The notes beneath the pieces are model-generated. The model was not told where the DNA came from and searched no databases. It saw only the letters and a list, made by a program, of their open reading frames with translations. Shown one piece after another: positions 38,201 through 47,723 of a stretch of DNA of 64,000 nt (position 1 is its first letter; every line of letters begins with the position of its first letter). The DNA comes from Pseudarthrobacter sp. NamB4 (GTDB taxonomy: Bacteria; Actinomycetota; Actinomycetes; Actinomycetales; Micrococcaceae): contig NZ_VAHM01000012.1 in the NCBI RefSeq assembly GCF_005796185.1, forward strand, positions 62,001-126,000, written 5' to 3'. The translations under genes and the position numbers were made by a program.

Positions 38201-39840
38201 GGGTGGCCCGCACGCGCCACTCGACCCCCGGCGTCGGGCTCATTTCCCCGCCGCCGCACCACGACATCTATTCGATCGAGGACCTCGCGCAGCTGATCTA
38301 TGACGCCAAGCGCGCCAACCCCTCAGCCCGGGTGCACGTCAAGCTCGTCTCTGAGGTGGGCATCGGCACGGTTGCCGCCGGTGTCACGAAGGCGAAGGCC
38401 GACGTCGTACTTGTTTCCGGCCACGACGGCGGAACCGGCGCCTCCCCGCTGAACTCGCTCAAGCACGCCGGTGTCCCGTGGGAGCTCGGCCTTGCCGAGA
38501 CGCAGCAGACCCTGATGCTCAACGGCCTGCGCGACCGCGTGGTGGTGCAGGTGGACGGCCAGCTCAAGACCGGCCGCGACGTGGTGATTGCCGCGCTGCT
38601 GGGCGGTGAGGAATTCGGCTTCGCCACCGCTCCGCTGGTGGTGGAAGGCTGCATCATGATGCGCGTCTGCCACCTGGACACCTGCCCGGTGGGCGTTGCA
38701 ACCCAGAACCCCGAGCTGCGTGCCCGCTTCAGCGGCAAGCCCGAATTCGTGGTCAACTTCTTCGAATTCCTTGCTGAGGAAGTCCGCGAAATCCTGGCTG
38801 AACTGGGCTTCCGCAGCCTGGAGGAGGCCATCGGCCACGCCGAAGTCCTCGACGCCAAGGAGGCCATCGACCACTGGAAGGCCGACGGCCTGGACCTGGA
38901 TCCGATCCTGCACGGGCTGGAGTTCGACGACGACGCCCCGCTGCGGAACATGACCGGACAGAACCATGAGTTGGACAAGCACTTCGACCAGCGGCTGATC
39001 ACCATGGCCACCGAAGCGCTGACTGACCGCAGCCCGGTGAAGATCTCGGTGGACGTGATCAACACGGACCGCTCCGTCGGCACGATGCTCGGCCACATGG
39101 TCACCAAGACCTTCGGTACGGACGTGCTGGCAACGGACACGATCGACGTCACCCTGAACGGAACGGCAGGCCAATCGCTGGGCGCCTTCCTGCCCGCGGG
39201 CATCACCCTGCGGCTGTTCGGCGACTCGAACGACTACGTGGGCAAGGGCCTTTCCGGCGGCCGGATCATCGTCCGCCCGGACCGGACCAACGTCTTCAAG
39301 GCGGAAACGAACGTCGTCGCCGGCAACGTGATCGGTTACGGTGCCACCAGCGGCGAGATGTTCCTGCGCGGCCAGGTGGGCGAACGCTTCCTGGTCCGCA
39401 ACTCAGGCGCCACCGCCGTCGTCGAGGGCATCGGCGACCACGGCTGCGAGTACATGACGGGCGGCCAGACGCTCATCATTGGCCGCACCGGGCGGAACTT
39501 CGGCGCCGGCATGTCCGGCGGCACCGCCTACGTCCTTGACCTGGACGCCGCCCGGGTCAACAAGGAAGCCCTGCAGTCCGGCGAACTCCAGCTCCGCGAG
39601 CTGGACGCCGAGGACCGCGACATCGTGCACGGCCTGCTGGTCAAGCACGTCGAAGAAACTGATTCCCAGCTGGCTGCGCGCCTCCTCGAGAACTTCGATG
39701 ACACCGCCGCCCGCATTACCAAGGTGCTGCCGCGCGATTACGCGGCCGTGCTGCAGACCCGTCTCGACGCCATCGAAGAGGGCCTTGACCCTGACGGCGA
39801 AGAAGTATGGTCTCGGATCCTGGAGGTAACCGGTGGCTGA
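35227..39840 (+). CDS. gltB: Glutamate synthase, large subunit
   Basis: Large subunit of NADPH-dependent GOGAT (1537 residues). In order: class II amidotransferase with the nucleophile Cys in [14 protein letters not shown] after a short prosequence, a central domain, an FMN/2-oxoglutarate synthase domain with [15 protein letters not shown] and [13 protein letters not shown], the [3Fe-4S] motif [15 protein letters not shown], and a C-terminal beta-helix ending in [18 protein letters not shown] start at ATG 35227, preceded by AGGAGGAAGGACG. The 263 bases upstream hold no gene; TACAAT at 35120-35125 is a possible -10 box. It overlaps gltD by 8 bases. Confidence 0.96.
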   Translation: MTQTLHTPSWSEPDQPGAAMSPFKRFAALPEAAGLYNPEQEKDACGLAIIATLRGEPGYDIVDAALTALRNLEHRGAVGADEGTGDGAGLLMQIPDEFFRAVTEFELPAPGQYVAGTAFLPAEQREADAAKAGIEGLAADEGLKVLGWREVPVVADLVGAMARACMPYFSQPFLASATGEELSRNELDSRAWRIRKRAQNKFGVYFPSLSSRTIVYKGMLTTAQLEPFYPDLSDKRFKTKLAIVHSRFSTNTFPSWPLAQPFRTIAHNGEINTVKGNRNWMRARQSQLANPLLGDTPEELYPICTPGASDSASFDEVAELLWLSGRPITHSIMMMIPEAWENHATMDPARRAFYEYHSLLMEPWDGPAAVSFTDGNLVGATLDRNGLRPGRFWITEDGLVVFASEVGVIDVEPSKVVKKGRVSPGKMFLVDTEAGRIIDDEEVKAEVAAANPWAEWVKDNLIDLNDLPEREHVVHTAASVNIRQRTFGYTTEELKILLGPMARTGAEPLGAMGSDTPVAVLSKRPRLLFDYFVQSFAQVTNPPLDAIREELVTSLTCAIGPNGNLLDTKQVRQPQVQLPFPVINNDQLAKIANIEDAEGNRVAMKVRGLYRPEGGENALRARLTEICEQVSGAINRGVQYIVLSDRDSNAQWAPIPSLLLVSAVHHHLLRSANRTKTALVVEAGDVRETHHVAVLIGYGASAVNPYLAMESVEQLIAAGDVTGVTPQDGVYNLIKGLGKGVLKIMSKMGISTVASYTGAQTFEALGLGQDLVDEFFAGTHSQLGGVGLDVIAAEVSARHQMAYPEGGIEQPHRPLLGGGEYQWRRDGEPHLFNPETVFRLQHATRERRYDIFKAYTKGVDDQSQNLMTLRGLLKFKNERPPVPLEEVEPVSSIVKRFSTGAMSYGSISQEAHETLAIAMNRLGGKSNTGEGGEDVERLMDPERRSAVKQIASGRFGVTSLYLTNADDIQIKMAQGAKPGEGGQLMAQKVYPWVARTRHSTPGVGLISPPPHHDIYSIEDLAQLIYDAKRANPSARVHVKLVSEVGIGTVAAGVTKAKADVVLVSGHDGGTGASPLNSLKHAGVPWELGLAETQQTLMLNGLRDRVVVQVDGQLKTGRDVVIAALLGGEEFGFATAPLVVEGCIMMRVCHLDTCPVGVATQNPELRARFSGKPEFVVNFFEFLAEEVREILAELGFRSLEEAIGHAEVLDAKEAIDHWKADGLDLDPILHGLEFDDDAPLRNMTGQNHELDKHFDQRLITMATEALTDRSPVKISVDVINTDRSVGTMLGHMVTKTFGTDVLATDTIDVTLNGTAGQSLGAFLPAGITLRLFGDSNDYVGKGLSGGRIIVRPDRTNVFKAETNVVAGNVIGYGATSGEMFLRGQVGERFLVRNSGATAVVEGIGDHGCEYMTGGQTLIIGRTGRNFGAGMSGGTAYVLDLDAARVNKEALQSGELQLRELDAEDRDIVHGLLVKHVEETDSQLAARLLENFDDTAARITKVLPRDYAAVLQTRLDAIEEGLDPDGEEVWSRILEVTGG

Positions 39841-41290
39841 TCCACGCGGATTTCTGAAAGTACGCCAGCGTGAAACCCAGCCGCGCCGTCCCGTTCCCGT
39901 TCGCATTATGGACTGGAAGGAAGTGTACGAGGCGCAGGAGAAGGGCACCCTGAAGGCGCAGGCCGGACGCTGCATGGACTGCGGCATCCCGTTCTGCCAC
40001 CAGGGCTGCCCGCTGGGCAACCTCATTCCCGAGTGGAATGACCTGATGTGGCGGGACAAGGGCGAGGAAGCAATCGAGCGCCTGCACGCGACGAACAACT
40101 TCCCGGAGTTCACCGGCCGGCTGTGCCCTGCCCCATGCGAGGCGTCCTGTGTGCTGGGGATCAACCAGCCCGCAGTCACCATCAAGCAGGTTGAGGTCTC
40201 CATCATCGACGAAGCCTGGGACAACGGCTGGGTTGAGCCCCTGCCGCCGGCGCGCCTGACCGGCAAGACCGTCGCCGTCGTCGGCTCCGGCCCTGCCGGC
40301 CTGGCGGTCGCGCAGCAGCTGACCCGGGTGGGCCACACCGTGGCTGTCTATGAGCGTGATGACAAGATCGGCGGCCTGCTGCGGTACGGCATCCCCGACT
40401 TCAAGATGGAAAAAGAGCAGGTTGACCGCCGCATCGAGCAGATGAAGGCGGAGGGAACGCGCTTCCGTACCGGAGTCGCCGTAGGCACCGACGTGACCTG
40501 GGAGCAGCTGCGGCGGCGCTACGACGCCGTGGTGATCTGCACCGGCGCCACCGTTCCGCGCGACCTGCCCATCCCGGGCCGGAACCTCGACGGCGTGCAC
40601 TTCGCCATGGATTACCTCGTCCCGGCAAACCGCGCTGTCGCCGGGGAGCAGATTGAGAACCAGATCAACGCCCAGGGCAAGCACGTAGTGATCCTCGGTG
40701 GCGGTGACACCGGCGCGGACTGCCTCGGCACCGCCCACCGCCACGGTGCTGCGTCCGTCACCACCCTGGCCATCGGCAAGCAGCCGCCGGCCGAGCGTGC
40801 CAGCCACCAGCCGTGGCCGACGTTCCCCACCCTCTTCGAGGTCGCCAGCGCCCATGAGGAAGGCGGTGAGCGTACTTACCTCGCCTCCACCGTTGAGTTC
40901 GTGGGCGAAAACGGCAAGCTGACCGGCGTCAAGGTTGCGGAGACCGAATTTGTCGACGGCAGGCGCCTGCCCAAGGCTGGAACGGAACGCATCATTCCGG
41001 CCGACCTGGTGTTCCTCTCCCTGGGCTTCACCGGTGCGGAACCCGCAGGCATCACCGAACAGGTGAAGGCGGAATTCGACGGCCGCGGGAACGTCTCCCG
41101 CGATGGCTACTACATGACCAACACCGAGGGTGTCTTCGTTGCCGGCGACGCCGGCCGCGGCCAGTCACTCATCGTGTGGGCCATTGCCGAAGGACGCGCC
41201 GCGGCTGCAGCAGTGGACAAGTACCTGATGGGAAGCACCATCCTTCCCGCTCCCGTGGCCCCCACGGACCGCGCCATCGCCGTGCTCTAG
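39833..41290 (+). CDS. gltD: Glutamate synthase, small subunit
   Basis: FAD/NADPH subunit (485 residues) that feeds electrons to GltB. N-terminal Fe-S cysteines are in [18 protein letters not shown] and [14 protein letters not shown]. The FAD Rossmann motif is [14 protein letters not shown] and the NADPH motif is [33 protein letters not shown] closes the FAD site. The start is GTG 39833 inside gltB, giving strict coupling. Pyruvate kinase follows after 64 bases. Confidence 0.96.
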   Translation: MADPRGFLKVRQRETQPRRPVPVRIMDWKEVYEAQEKGTLKAQAGRCMDCGIPFCHQGCPLGNLIPEWNDLMWRDKGEEAIERLHATNNFPEFTGRLCPAPCEASCVLGINQPAVTIKQVEVSIIDEAWDNGWVEPLPPARLTGKTVAVVGSGPAGLAVAQQLTRVGHTVAVYERDDKIGGLLRYGIPDFKMEKEQVDRRIEQMKAEGTRFRTGVAVGTDVTWEQLRRRYDAVVICTGATVPRDLPIPGRNLDGVHFAMDYLVPANRAVAGEQIENQINAQGKHVVILGGGDTGADCLGTAHRHGAASVTTLAIGKQPPAERASHQPWPTFPTLFEVASAHEEGGERTYLASTVEFVGENGKLTGVKVAETEFVDGRRLPKAGTERIIPADLVFLSLGFTGAEPAGITEQVKAEFDGRGNVSRDGYYMTNTEGVFVAGDAGRGQSLIVWAIAEGRAAAAAVDKYLMGSTILPAPVAPTDRAIAVL

Positions 41291-41354
41291 GCATGCATCG
41301 AGGGTTTACCTCCACGACAACTTAACCAATGCAAGAGACCAATAGGGTAGGTAT

Positions 41355-42857
41355 ATGAGACGCGCAAAAATTGTGGCTACGTTCGGCCCGGCCATCGCCA
41401 GCTACGAAAACACCCTCGCGGTGCTGGAAGCCGGCGTTGACGTCGCCCGCATGAACATGAGCCACGGCGACTACACCGTGCATGACAACACCTACGAAAA
41501 CGTCCGGAAGGCAGCAGCCGACCTGGGCAAGGCCGTGGCCATCATGGCGGACCTGCAGGGCCCCAAGATCCGCCTGGGCCGCTTCGTCGACGGACCGCAC
41601 GCCCTCGCCGTGGGCGACACCTTCACCATCACCACGGAAGACGTTCCCGGCACCAAGGACATCTGCTCCACCACGCTGAAGAGCCTCACCGAGGACGTCA
41701 ACGTCGGCGACGCCCTTCTGATCGACGACGGCAAGGTTGCGCTGCGTGCCACGGCGGTCGACGACGTCAAGGTCGTTGCCGAGGTGACCGTTGGCGGCAT
41801 GGTGTCCAACAACAAGGGCATCAACCTTCCCGGCGTTGCCGTCAACGTTCCCGCCCTGAGCGAAAAGGATGAGGACGATCTGCGTTGGGCAATGCGCCGC
41901 GGCGTGGACTTGGTGGCCCTGTCCTTCGTCCGTGATGCCTCGGACATCACCCGGGTGCACGAGATTATGGATGAGGAAGGCCGGCGCGTGCCTGTCATCG
42001 CCAAGATCGAGAAGCCGCAGGCGGTTGAGCAGCTGCCGGAGATCATCGACGCGTTCGACGCGATCATGGTGGCTCGTGGCGACCTCGGCGTGGAGCTTCC
42101 GCTGGAGGAAGTGCCGATTGTCCAGAAGCGCGCCATCGAACTGGCCCGCCGCTGGGCGAAGCCCGTCATCGTGGCCACCCAGGTGCTTGAGTCGATGATC
42201 GACAACCCGCGCCCCACCCGCGCGGAGGCATCAGACTGCGCCAACGCCGTGCTGGACGGTGCGGACGCCGTGATGCTGTCCGGTGAGACCAGCGTGGGCA
42301 AGTACCCCATCGACACGGTCAAGACCATGGCCCGGATCATCGAATCCACCGAGGTCCACGGCCTGGAGCGCGTCCCCCCGCTGGGCACCAAGCCCAAGAC
42401 CCGTGGCGGCGCCATCACCCGTGCCGCCGTCGAAATCGCCGACCAGCTGGACGCCAAGTACATCTGTGCTTTCACCCAGTCCGGCGACTCCGCCCGCCGC
42501 CTGTCCCGCCTGCGCCCCATCAAGCCGGTCTTCGCCTTCACCCCGGTGGAGCAGGTCTGGAACCAGCTGGCGCTCACCTGGGGCATCCAGCCGGTGCTGG
42601 TGCAGATGGTTGACCACACTGATGAAATGACCGCGCAGGTGGACCGCAGCCTCCTGGAGATGCAGCTGGTGGACGACGGGGACCTTGTGGTCATCGCAGC
42701 CGGTTCCCCTCCCGGAAAGGCCGGCTCCACAAACTCGCTCAAGGTGCACAAGGTGGGCGACCTCGCCGACTCCACGCGCGGCGAAACGGCCAGCAACAGG
42801 GAGAAGCTTGGCCCCTGGCCGGAAAAGAAGAAGAAGAACCAGGCCGTCCAGGCCTAG
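41355..42857 (+). CDS. pyk: Pyruvate kinase
   Basis: Last ATP-yielding step of glycolysis. The 500 residues show RRAKIVATFGPA, VDVARMNMSHG, ADLQGPKIRLG, the catalytic Lys in PVIAKIEKPQAVEQL, MVARGDLGVELPLEEVP and ATQVLESMI, followed by the C-terminal regulatory domain. The basic tail PEKKKKNQAVQA is unusual but short. A perfect 30-base palindromic terminator follows the gene. Confidence 0.96.
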   Translation: MRRAKIVATFGPAIASYENTLAVLEAGVDVARMNMSHGDYTVHDNTYENVRKAAADLGKAVAIMADLQGPKIRLGRFVDGPHALAVGDTFTITTEDVPGTKDICSTTLKSLTEDVNVGDALLIDDGKVALRATAVDDVKVVAEVTVGGMVSNNKGINLPGVAVNVPALSEKDEDDLRWAMRRGVDLVALSFVRDASDITRVHEIMDEEGRRVPVIAKIEKPQAVEQLPEIIDAFDAIMVARGDLGVELPLEEVPIVQKRAIELARRWAKPVIVATQVLESMIDNPRPTRAEASDCANAVLDGADAVMLSGETSVGKYPIDTVKTMARIIESTEVHGLERVPPLGTKPKTRGGAITRAAVEIADQLDAKYICAFTQSGDSARRLSRLRPIKPVFAFTPVEQVWNQLALTWGIQPVLVQMVDHTDEMTAQVDRSLLEMQLVDDGDLVVIAAGSPPGKAGSTNSLKVHKVGDLADSTRGETASNREKLGPWPEKKKKNQAVQA

Positions 42858-42869
42858 TCTTCAGACAAA

Positions 42870-42908
42870 GCGAAGGACCCCTGCCGGCCGGCAGGGGTCC
42901 TTTTCGCT
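42870..42908 (+). terminator. Terminator after pyk
   Basis: AAGGACCCCTGCC and GGCAGGGGTCCTT form a perfect stem (42873-42902) followed by TTTTCGCT. The palindrome may also serve the convergent pdtaR transcript. Confidence 0.9.
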
Positions 42909-42985
42909 GTGGTGACTGGGCTGGTCTGGCGACTCACCCGTCCAAGGCCCGGCCCGTCGTCGTAATCTTTCCGGGCCCAGCTGCG

Positions 42986-43591
42986 CTAGTTGACCTGGTT
43001 GATAATGGTTTCTGCCACTTCACGCATGCTTAGGCGGCGGTCCATGGAGGTCTTCTGGATCCAGCGGAAAGCTTCCGGTTCCGTCAGGCCCATCTTGGTG
43101 GTCAGCAGGCTCTTCGCGCGCTCAACCAGCTTGCGCGTGGCGAACTGCTCCTGGAGGTCGGAGACCTCGCTTTCGAGGGCCTTAATCTCCTCGTGCCGGG
43201 ACAGGGCAATCTCCAGCGCCGGGATGAGGTCAGCGGGGGTGAAGGGCTTCACGACGTAGGCCATGGCACCGGCGTCACGGGCACGCTCCACGAGTTCCTT
43301 CTGGCTGAAGGCGGTCAGCAGCACAACGGGGGCGATGCGGGCCTTGACGATCTTTTCGGCTGCCGAAATGCCGTCCGTCACGGGCATCTTGACGTCCATC
43401 AGGACCAGGTCCGGCTTCAGTTCCTCGGCGAGCTGGACGGCCTTCTCGCCGTTGTCCGCTTCGCCCACAACTTCATAGCCTTCGCCGCGCAGGATTTCGA
43501 TGATGTCGAGGCGGATGAGGGTTTCATCCTCGGCCACAATGACGCGGCGCGCCGGCTGGGACGTTGGTTTTGACTCCGTCTGTTCAGTCAC
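42986..43591 (-). CDS. pdtaR: ANTAR-domain response regulator (PdtaR type)
   Basis: A 201-residue response regulator: receiver domain (about 16-130) with acidic pocket AEDET, phospho-acceptor Asp in LVLMDVKMP, Thr in VLLTAFS and Lys in YVVKPF. A coiled linker follows, then an ANTAR RNA-binding domain ending in SMREVAETIINQVN. PdtaR is phosphorylated by PdtaS and acts as an antiterminator by binding paired hairpins in RNA. It starts at GTG 43591 with AAGGAG upstream. No kinase gene is adjacent in this window. Confidence 0.93.
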   Translation of the reverse strand: MTEQTESKPTSQPARRVIVAEDETLIRLDIIEILRGEGYEVVGEADNGEKAVQLAEELKPDLVLMDVKMPVTDGISAAEKIVKARIAPVVLLTAFSQKELVERARDAGAMAYVVKPFTPADLIPALEIALSRHEEIKALESEVSDLQEQFATRKLVERAKSLLTTKMGLTEPEAFRWIQKTSMDRRLSMREVAETIINQVN

Positions 43592-43747
43592 GGGATCTCC
43601 TTGGAAAGGTACGGCGGGGACATCACTATCTTAGGTGCGCCCGCTGCTGTACTTGATCTGCATGGTCGGTTTGCGGCGTCGGCGGCGCGATTCTGGAATT
43701 CAGCCTATCTGGATGTAGAGTAATTCCGCGTACGTGAAGCGATCGCG

Positions 43748-43776
43748 TTGCTCACAATTAGCTGTGGGCGTACTGT
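43748..43776 (+). promoter_or_regulatory. Promoter of tRNA-Leu
   Basis: TTGCTC (43748-43753) and TACTGT (43771-43776) are separated by 17 bases and end 19 bases before the tRNA. Confidence 0.6.
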
Positions 43777-43795
43777 GTCGCTCCATGTATTCCGC

Positions 43796-43877
43796 GCCCG
43801 AGTGGCGGAATTGGCAGACGCGCCGCACTCAAAATGCGGTATCGAAAGGTGTGTGGGTTCGAGTCCCACCTCGGGCA
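43796..43877 (+). tRNA. tRNA-Leu(CAA)
   Basis: 82 bases with acceptor GCCCGAG/CTCGGGC, a long variable arm typical of class II tRNA-Leu, and anticodon loop CTCAAAA between CCGCA and TGCGG, giving CAA. CCA is not encoded. It marks the boundary between conserved and accessory sequence. Confidence 0.96.
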
Positions 43878-43885
43878 CAGCATAT

Positions 43886-43906
43886 TCCCTCGTCAGAGGG
43901 ATTTTT
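43886..43906 (+). terminator. Terminator after tRNA-Leu
   Basis: TCCCTC and GAGGGA form a 6-base-pair stem around GTCA, followed by TTTTT. Confidence 0.7.
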
Positions 43907-44555
43907 GCTTTAACCAAGGTACAAAGCTTGCGCTGATGCGCGTCTGACAATATTGGTGCGGGCTTTGGCCTGGCTGCCGCGGAGCCTATGCAGGTGTGTG
44001 GGGTGGCGGGCTCAGTGCCCTGGCTGGTGGGTCCGCTTCTGTCGGGTAGGCCGGGGTGGCCTACACCTGTTCATGGGCCAGGGGAGCGGGAGCGACATGA
44101 CTGGCTGAATTCGGGCGCGGAAAGGTCCTGGAGGGTCGGGTTTGGTTGGCTCGGGGGGAGTCGTGGTCGTGAGTTTGTCTTGTCGAAGGCGGTGCGGACT
44201 GTGTCCACACTTACGTCTGCTTGTATTGGAGTGGCATTATGGACCGGCTTCAGTCACGTTTGGATGTATGGGTTCCCGGCGCAAGTGTCAGACAGGAAGA
44301 AACCGAGCCCAGTCGGACGCTCTTTACACCAAGGCATCCGCGGCCAGGACGAGGTGTGCCCTGCATGGACGGTCCTTATCCAGATCCTTGGTCCGGCCGT
44401 GGCGGGTCGGTAGGTAGGTGATGGGGAATTGCCGCCCGCCGGCAGAATACCTCGATGACCTTGCACGGAGGCCCCTGACCTGCACCGCAATGAACCGGTG
44501 ACGGGTAGGCCGATGGGTTGTTCCTATTGTGCCGGGGACGTATAGATGCCGGCGG
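43907..44555. other. Intergenic stretch without a convincing gene
   Basis: About 650 bases after the tRNA-Leu terminator. Open frames exist on both strands but none has a clear ribosome binding site, a recognisable domain or the third-position G/C pattern of the neighbours. G/T-rich runs are frequent in 43960-44200. It may be decayed coding sequence. No integrase, inverted repeat pair or copy of the tRNA 3' end was seen. Confidence 0.5.
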
Positions 44556-44741
44556 TCATGTCGTGATCCCACGACGACTGGCGGCCAGGGCAGCGAGGTC
44601 GCGGATCAGCCGCTGCACCTCGTGCTCCCGAGCCCTGGGAGCTTTTTGTACCGGCCGCGGCCTGGCCAACGGCGTCCTTGGCGGAGCAGGGACAGGCGCG
44701 GGTGAAGCCTGCTGTTCCTTCGTGAACGGGATACTGCTCAT
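44556..44741 (-). CDS. Hypothetical protein, about 61 aa
   Basis: Not recognised. From ATG 44741 (MSSIPFTKEQQAS) the frame has GGGGGA about 9 bases upstream; ATG 44768 would add nine residues. The middle is Pro/Ala/Arg-rich and the C terminus, REHEVQRLIRDLAALAASRR, looks like an amphipathic helix. Codon third positions are mostly G/C, which favours coding. No signal peptide. Confidence 0.45.
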   Translation of the reverse strand: MSSIPFTKEQQASPAPVPAPPRTPLARPRPVQKAPRAREHEVQRLIRDLAALAASRRGITT

Positions 44742-44945
44742 GCTCGTACGTCCCCCAGACGTAGTCATTTCTGCTGCCTGCAGGACACTCTACGAATTTA
44801 GGGGATAAAGCGGAAGCGAGTTTGTCCATCTTTGGGATTTATTGTGTCCATCTTGAGTTTCGCCCCCAGGGGAGGCAGGACCGCAATTCGTCCGGAAGCC
44901 GGTCGTGGCCTTCCTGGGACGTGTGTCAGATGGGACCATGCTGAT

Positions 44946-45290
44946 ATGAGTGACAATCCCAATTCGGACCAGAGGGACCCCAACCCGCAACAGCGCAGGG
45001 ACGCTGCACCGAGCACGCAGCAAATGCGAACCGTCGGCCAACGCCGGCGCGACGCAGAGCAAAAACTGGAACATCACCTCGATGAAGCGCGCCACAAGAA
45101 TGAACACCACCCGAATGAGCCAGAGACAAATACCGGGAAGGCTTCTGACGGGGTGGTGGATGCCGCTGACGTTGCCGCTATCCAAAACGATGACAGCATC
45201 ACCCAGGCAGACCGCGTCGATCTGATTGCCAACCAGGCCATCGCAGAGACGGAAAACAAAGGCACCCGGCCAGACAACGGTGATTCCTGA
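44946..45290 (+). CDS. Hypothetical hydrophilic protein, 114 aa
   Basis: Not recognised. Strongly hydrophilic, rich in Asp, Asn, Gln, Glu and His, with a Gln/Arg-rich first half (QQRRDAAPSTQQMRTVGQRRR) and a more ordered end (VVDAADVAAIQNDDSITQADRVDLIANQAIAETE). No signal peptide, Cys or membrane helix. I start at ATG 44946; the frame extends upstream without support. A hairpin terminator lies at 45461-45498. Confidence 0.6.
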   Translation: MSDNPNSDQRDPNPQQRRDAAPSTQQMRTVGQRRRDAEQKLEHHLDEARHKNEHHPNEPETNTGKASDGVVDAADVAAIQNDDSITQADRVDLIANQAIAETENKGTRPDNGDS

Positions 45291-45460
45291 AGCTGGAAGG
45301 GCTCACCAACGGACCTTCCCGCACTACGGTCCGGATACGACTACCCGCTCCGTCTGACTGAAGGTCCACCATTCATCCGTGTCTGGCTCTGGCCTTGACC
45401 GCCGCCGCCCGCTCGCTGGACCGTTGACGGCAGTGGCGGACTGAGCCCAGCACACAGAAT

Positions 45461-45498
45461 GGTGCCGCACCCCGGATCACCGGTGTGCGGCACCTTTC
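45461..45498 (+). terminator. Hairpin terminator
   Basis: GGTGCCGCAC (45461-45470) pairs with GTGCGGCACC (45485-45494) and is followed by TTTCTGTT. It ends rightward transcription before the convergent AMIN-like gene. Confidence 0.7.
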
Positions 45499-45505
45499 TG
45501 TTCCA

Positions 45506-46054
45506 TCACCAGAAGTGGGCCACGTCCACTATCAGCCGGGAACCGGACCCGGGCCCGTCCAGGGTGAAGACCCGGAAGGGCAGCCGGGCGCGGACACCGA
45601 GGCCGATGCTCGTGGAACCCTCGAAGCTATTCGCATAGACCACTTGCCGGAAGGTCTGGTAGCCGGCCACGTTGGACAGCTCGGCCTTCGCGGCCGGGTT
45701 GTAGGTGACGTTGCCATGGCTGTCATAGGAGGGTGCGTTCACGACGACCTGCAGGCGTGCCTTGCCGTAGACCGGGATCCTGAAGCCGGTGCCGTCCTGG
45801 ATGATCTCCGGGACGTACCGGACCGTGTAACCCTTCACAGGGCCACTGAGGTCGACCACCATCCGGTCGAAGCAGGACTGCTGCCCAGTCCGGACGTTGG
45901 CGACGGATGCTGAGCTCATCTCGGGAGCGGTCTTGTCCTGAGATCCCCATGCGAGACCGCAATAGGAAGTGGCTGCCGAAGCGGGCCCCGGAGCCAGGAT
46001 GCCCAGCCCAACGGCCGCTAGAAGCGCCGTCAGCCAGACTAGGAGTTTTTTCAT
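45506..46054 (-). CDS. Secreted AMIN-like domain protein
   Basis: A 182-residue exported protein. The signal peptide is MKKLLVWLTALLAAVGLGIL with cleavage likely after GPASA. The mature part matches the AMIN-like beta-sandwich family I recall from Arthrobacter: SYCGLAWGS, CFDRMVVDLSGPVKGYTVRY, GLGVRARLPFRVF and SRLIVDVAHFW. Two Cys could form a disulfide. AMIN-type domains bind cell-wall components, so a wall-associated role is likely but unproven. ATG 46054 is chosen for the signal peptide; its ribosome binding site is weak. Confidence 0.82.
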   Translation of the reverse strand: MKKLLVWLTALLAAVGLGILAPGPASAATSYCGLAWGSQDKTAPEMSSASVANVRTGQQSCFDRMVVDLSGPVKGYTVRYVPEIIQDGTGFRIPVYGKARLQVVVNAPSYDSHGNVTYNPAAKAELSNVAGYQTFRQVVYANSFEGSTSIGLGVRARLPFRVFTLDGPGSGSRLIVDVAHFW

Positions 46055-46294
46055 TGGGGTGCCATTCAGAGAGGTGGTGCGGTGGGACAGCTCAAGATTA
46101 GGGAGTGTCAGGCACCAAAAACGAGGGTTGTTACCGCATCGGGGCGGAACCGTAAGGAAGGCCCCGGGCGGATCACGCGCCAGTGCATCCGAGGGCCTTT
46201 GGCCGCCCTCTGCAATCGTTTCGGTGCCGTTTCTGAACCCCACCGTGATGCCGGGTAACGACGCCGGGACAGACAAAGCGGTCCCAGGCAGCCG

Positions 46295-46531
46295 CTAGGA
46301 CTCAGGGTTCTTCTCGGCTTGGAACAGTCCGCATAAGCGGTTACCCACCTGCTGCGCGTCTTGGAAGTCCGCGCTCATATCGGTGTCCCCGGTGACACGG
46401 GCAGCAGCTGCCCTTAGCTCGCTTTGAAGGCCTAATATTTCCGCGTGCAATTCGGCATTGGACCGCAGCCAGTTGCAGTCCTTGGACGCTACGCGGCTAA
46501 GACCGCCAAGAATTTGCGATGCCCGGTTCAC
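46295..46531 (-). CDS. Small coiled-coil protein, possibly frameshifted at its start
   Basis: A 78-residue, helix-forming sequence (LHAEILGLQSELRAAAARV) with no known relative. From GTG 46531 there is no good ribosome binding site. Upstream, ATG 46563 with AGGAAA before it opens MNELTISRLEK and stops at TGA 46530-46528, overlapping that GTG. Adding one G would join them into one amphipathic protein. Either the gene has lost a base or the short frame is a coupled leader. Confidence 0.45.
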   Translation of the reverse strand: MNRASQILGGLSRVASKDCNWLRSNAELHAEILGLQSELRAAAARVTGDTDMSADFQDAQQVGNRLCGLFQAEKNPES

Positions 46532-46661
46532 TTTTCGAGCCGTGAAATGGTCAATTCATTCATCAGATTTCCTACTGCTGTGCACCGGACCATACCGATC
46601 TTGGCCTGCATCGGCCAAACTAGCGTGCAATCGGGCGTACTCGTATGCATGGTTTCGGCCC

Positions 46662-47108
46662 TCAGCCAGCGCCGGTGATCTCCCGGTCCCCAATCGAATC
46701 GAGCTGCACATAGCCGATCAAGGTGACGTGCTGCATACTGCAGGGGTCACCGCCGCCTGTGCCGGTGACGGTGATTTGGATGAATGAGGCGGTTTCGTTG
46801 ACTCTGATTTTACCCGGATGCCTGCAGCCCGAGCTGGACGCCGAAACGTAAATCCGGCTCTCCGGACGGTCTACCCTGACCAACTGCCAGGGCACGGTCG
46901 GTACAGGGTCTGTTGTGGGGTCAACGGGGAGTTCGCCGTACTGTGGCGAGACTGTTTTGATGGGCAGTACGGCCACCCCTGTGGGTGGGCTGGAACCATC
47001 GGGAGGAGGCCCCGGCCGACTCCCGCAGGCTGTCAATGCCGCGACAAGCATGGCGGTGCAGATTGTCGCAGCTCCGGACCGCCGGCGGCTAACGATACAA
47101 CTCCTCAC
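46662..47108 (-). CDS. Putative lipoprotein, 148 aa
   Basis: The N terminus has basic residues (VSRRRSGAA), a hydrophobic stretch and lipobox LTACG with Cys at about 28, so it should be lipidated and surface-held. A Pro/Ser-rich linker follows. The C-terminal part (VRVDRPESRIYVSASSSGC ... SFIQITVTGTGG) looks like a small beta domain with two more Cys. GTG 47108 is preceded by GGTAGGTG. Family not recognised. Confidence 0.65.
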   Translation of the reverse strand: MRSCIVSRRRSGAATICTAMLVAALTACGSRPGPPPDGSSPPTGVAVLPIKTVSPQYGELPVDPTTDPVPTVPWQLVRVDRPESRIYVSASSSGCRHPGKIRVNETASFIQITVTGTGGGDPCSMQHVTLIGYVQLDSIGDREITGAG

Positions 47109-47199
47109 TGTTCACCTACCAGGAAGACGGCGGGGGAAGTGCTCACCAGCCCGGGGCGCTGGGGAGAAGCCTCCGCCGGGCAGCTGTGTCACTCTGGTC

Positions 47200-47313
47200 T
47201 CACCTCAAGGCCGCTGACATAGCCGATGGCGGGCAGGCAGTGCTGCAGCCCGCGGCCGGCAACATGAGTGCCACCAGTGCGGCGATTCCCAGGATCCGCC
47301 ATCCGGTCTTCAT
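47200..47313 (-). pseudogene. Remnant of a lipoprotein gene
   Basis: ATG 47313 opens MKTGWRILGIAALVALMLP followed by AAGCSTACP, a complete lipoprotein signal with lipobox AAGC, but the frame ends after 37 codons. In the next frame, directly after the CP codons, the sequence reads AIGYVSGLEVRPE before a stop. One extra base would join them as CPAIGYVSGLEV, which resembles Arthrobacter lipoproteins as I remember them. I read it as a frameshifted and truncated gene. Confidence 0.4.
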
Positions 47314-47388
47314 GGCCCGAGTCCATGCTCTGGTGGAAGCAGCCAGCGCCAGTGATAAAAACTCCAGAGCGATGTGATTTGGGACCTT

Positions 47389-47535
47389 TTAGCCTCCCGA
47401 GGGGTTCTCAACTGGCGTGCCGTCCGTGTCTTCCGTGATGGGGCGGTCATCTTCGGGTTTCGTGGTCGGGTTGTCGGTTTGAGGGTCATCCTTGGGCTTG
47501 CCAAGGGGCTGTTCTTCATTCCCGGGATTGCTCAC
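47389..47535 (-). CDS. Small acidic Pro/Asp/Thr-rich protein, 48 aa
   Basis: Starts at GTG 47535 with a strong GGAGGA ribosome binding site. The sequence is extremely hydrophilic and low complexity (QPLGKPKDDPQTDNPTTKPE, then DDRPITEDTDGTPVENPSGG), with no hydrophobic segment, so it is probably disordered and cytoplasmic. Short disordered proteins of this kind occur in Arthrobacter genomes. Function unknown; the good initiation site supports translation. Confidence 0.6.
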   Translation of the reverse strand: MSNPGNEEQPLGKPKDDPQTDNPTTKPEDDRPITEDTDGTPVENPSGG

Positions 47536-47723
47536 GATATTCCTCCTGCTAGTTACTTTTCGCGCCGTGCCCGGCAATCCCACCACAAACGGGCCAATAT
47601 GCACAGGGTCAACGATGACGTTGCTGCGGCGGACGGGCTGGCGGGGCTCCGAGGATTTGTTCCAGGCCGTGCATTTGCCCTATTCAACCCGCAGGCTGTC
47701 GTGACCCCATAGGGTCTTTGCCT

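Noticed and set aside
43796..43877. tRNA-Leu as attachment site of an integrated element
   Set aside because: No integrase or excisionase gene follows and I found no second copy of the tRNA 3' end in the rest of the window. The accessory character alone does not prove integration.
43988..44490. Several overlapping open frames after tRNA-Leu
   Set aside because: Codon third positions are not biased to G/C as in neighbours, no ribosome binding sites were seen and none resembles a known family.
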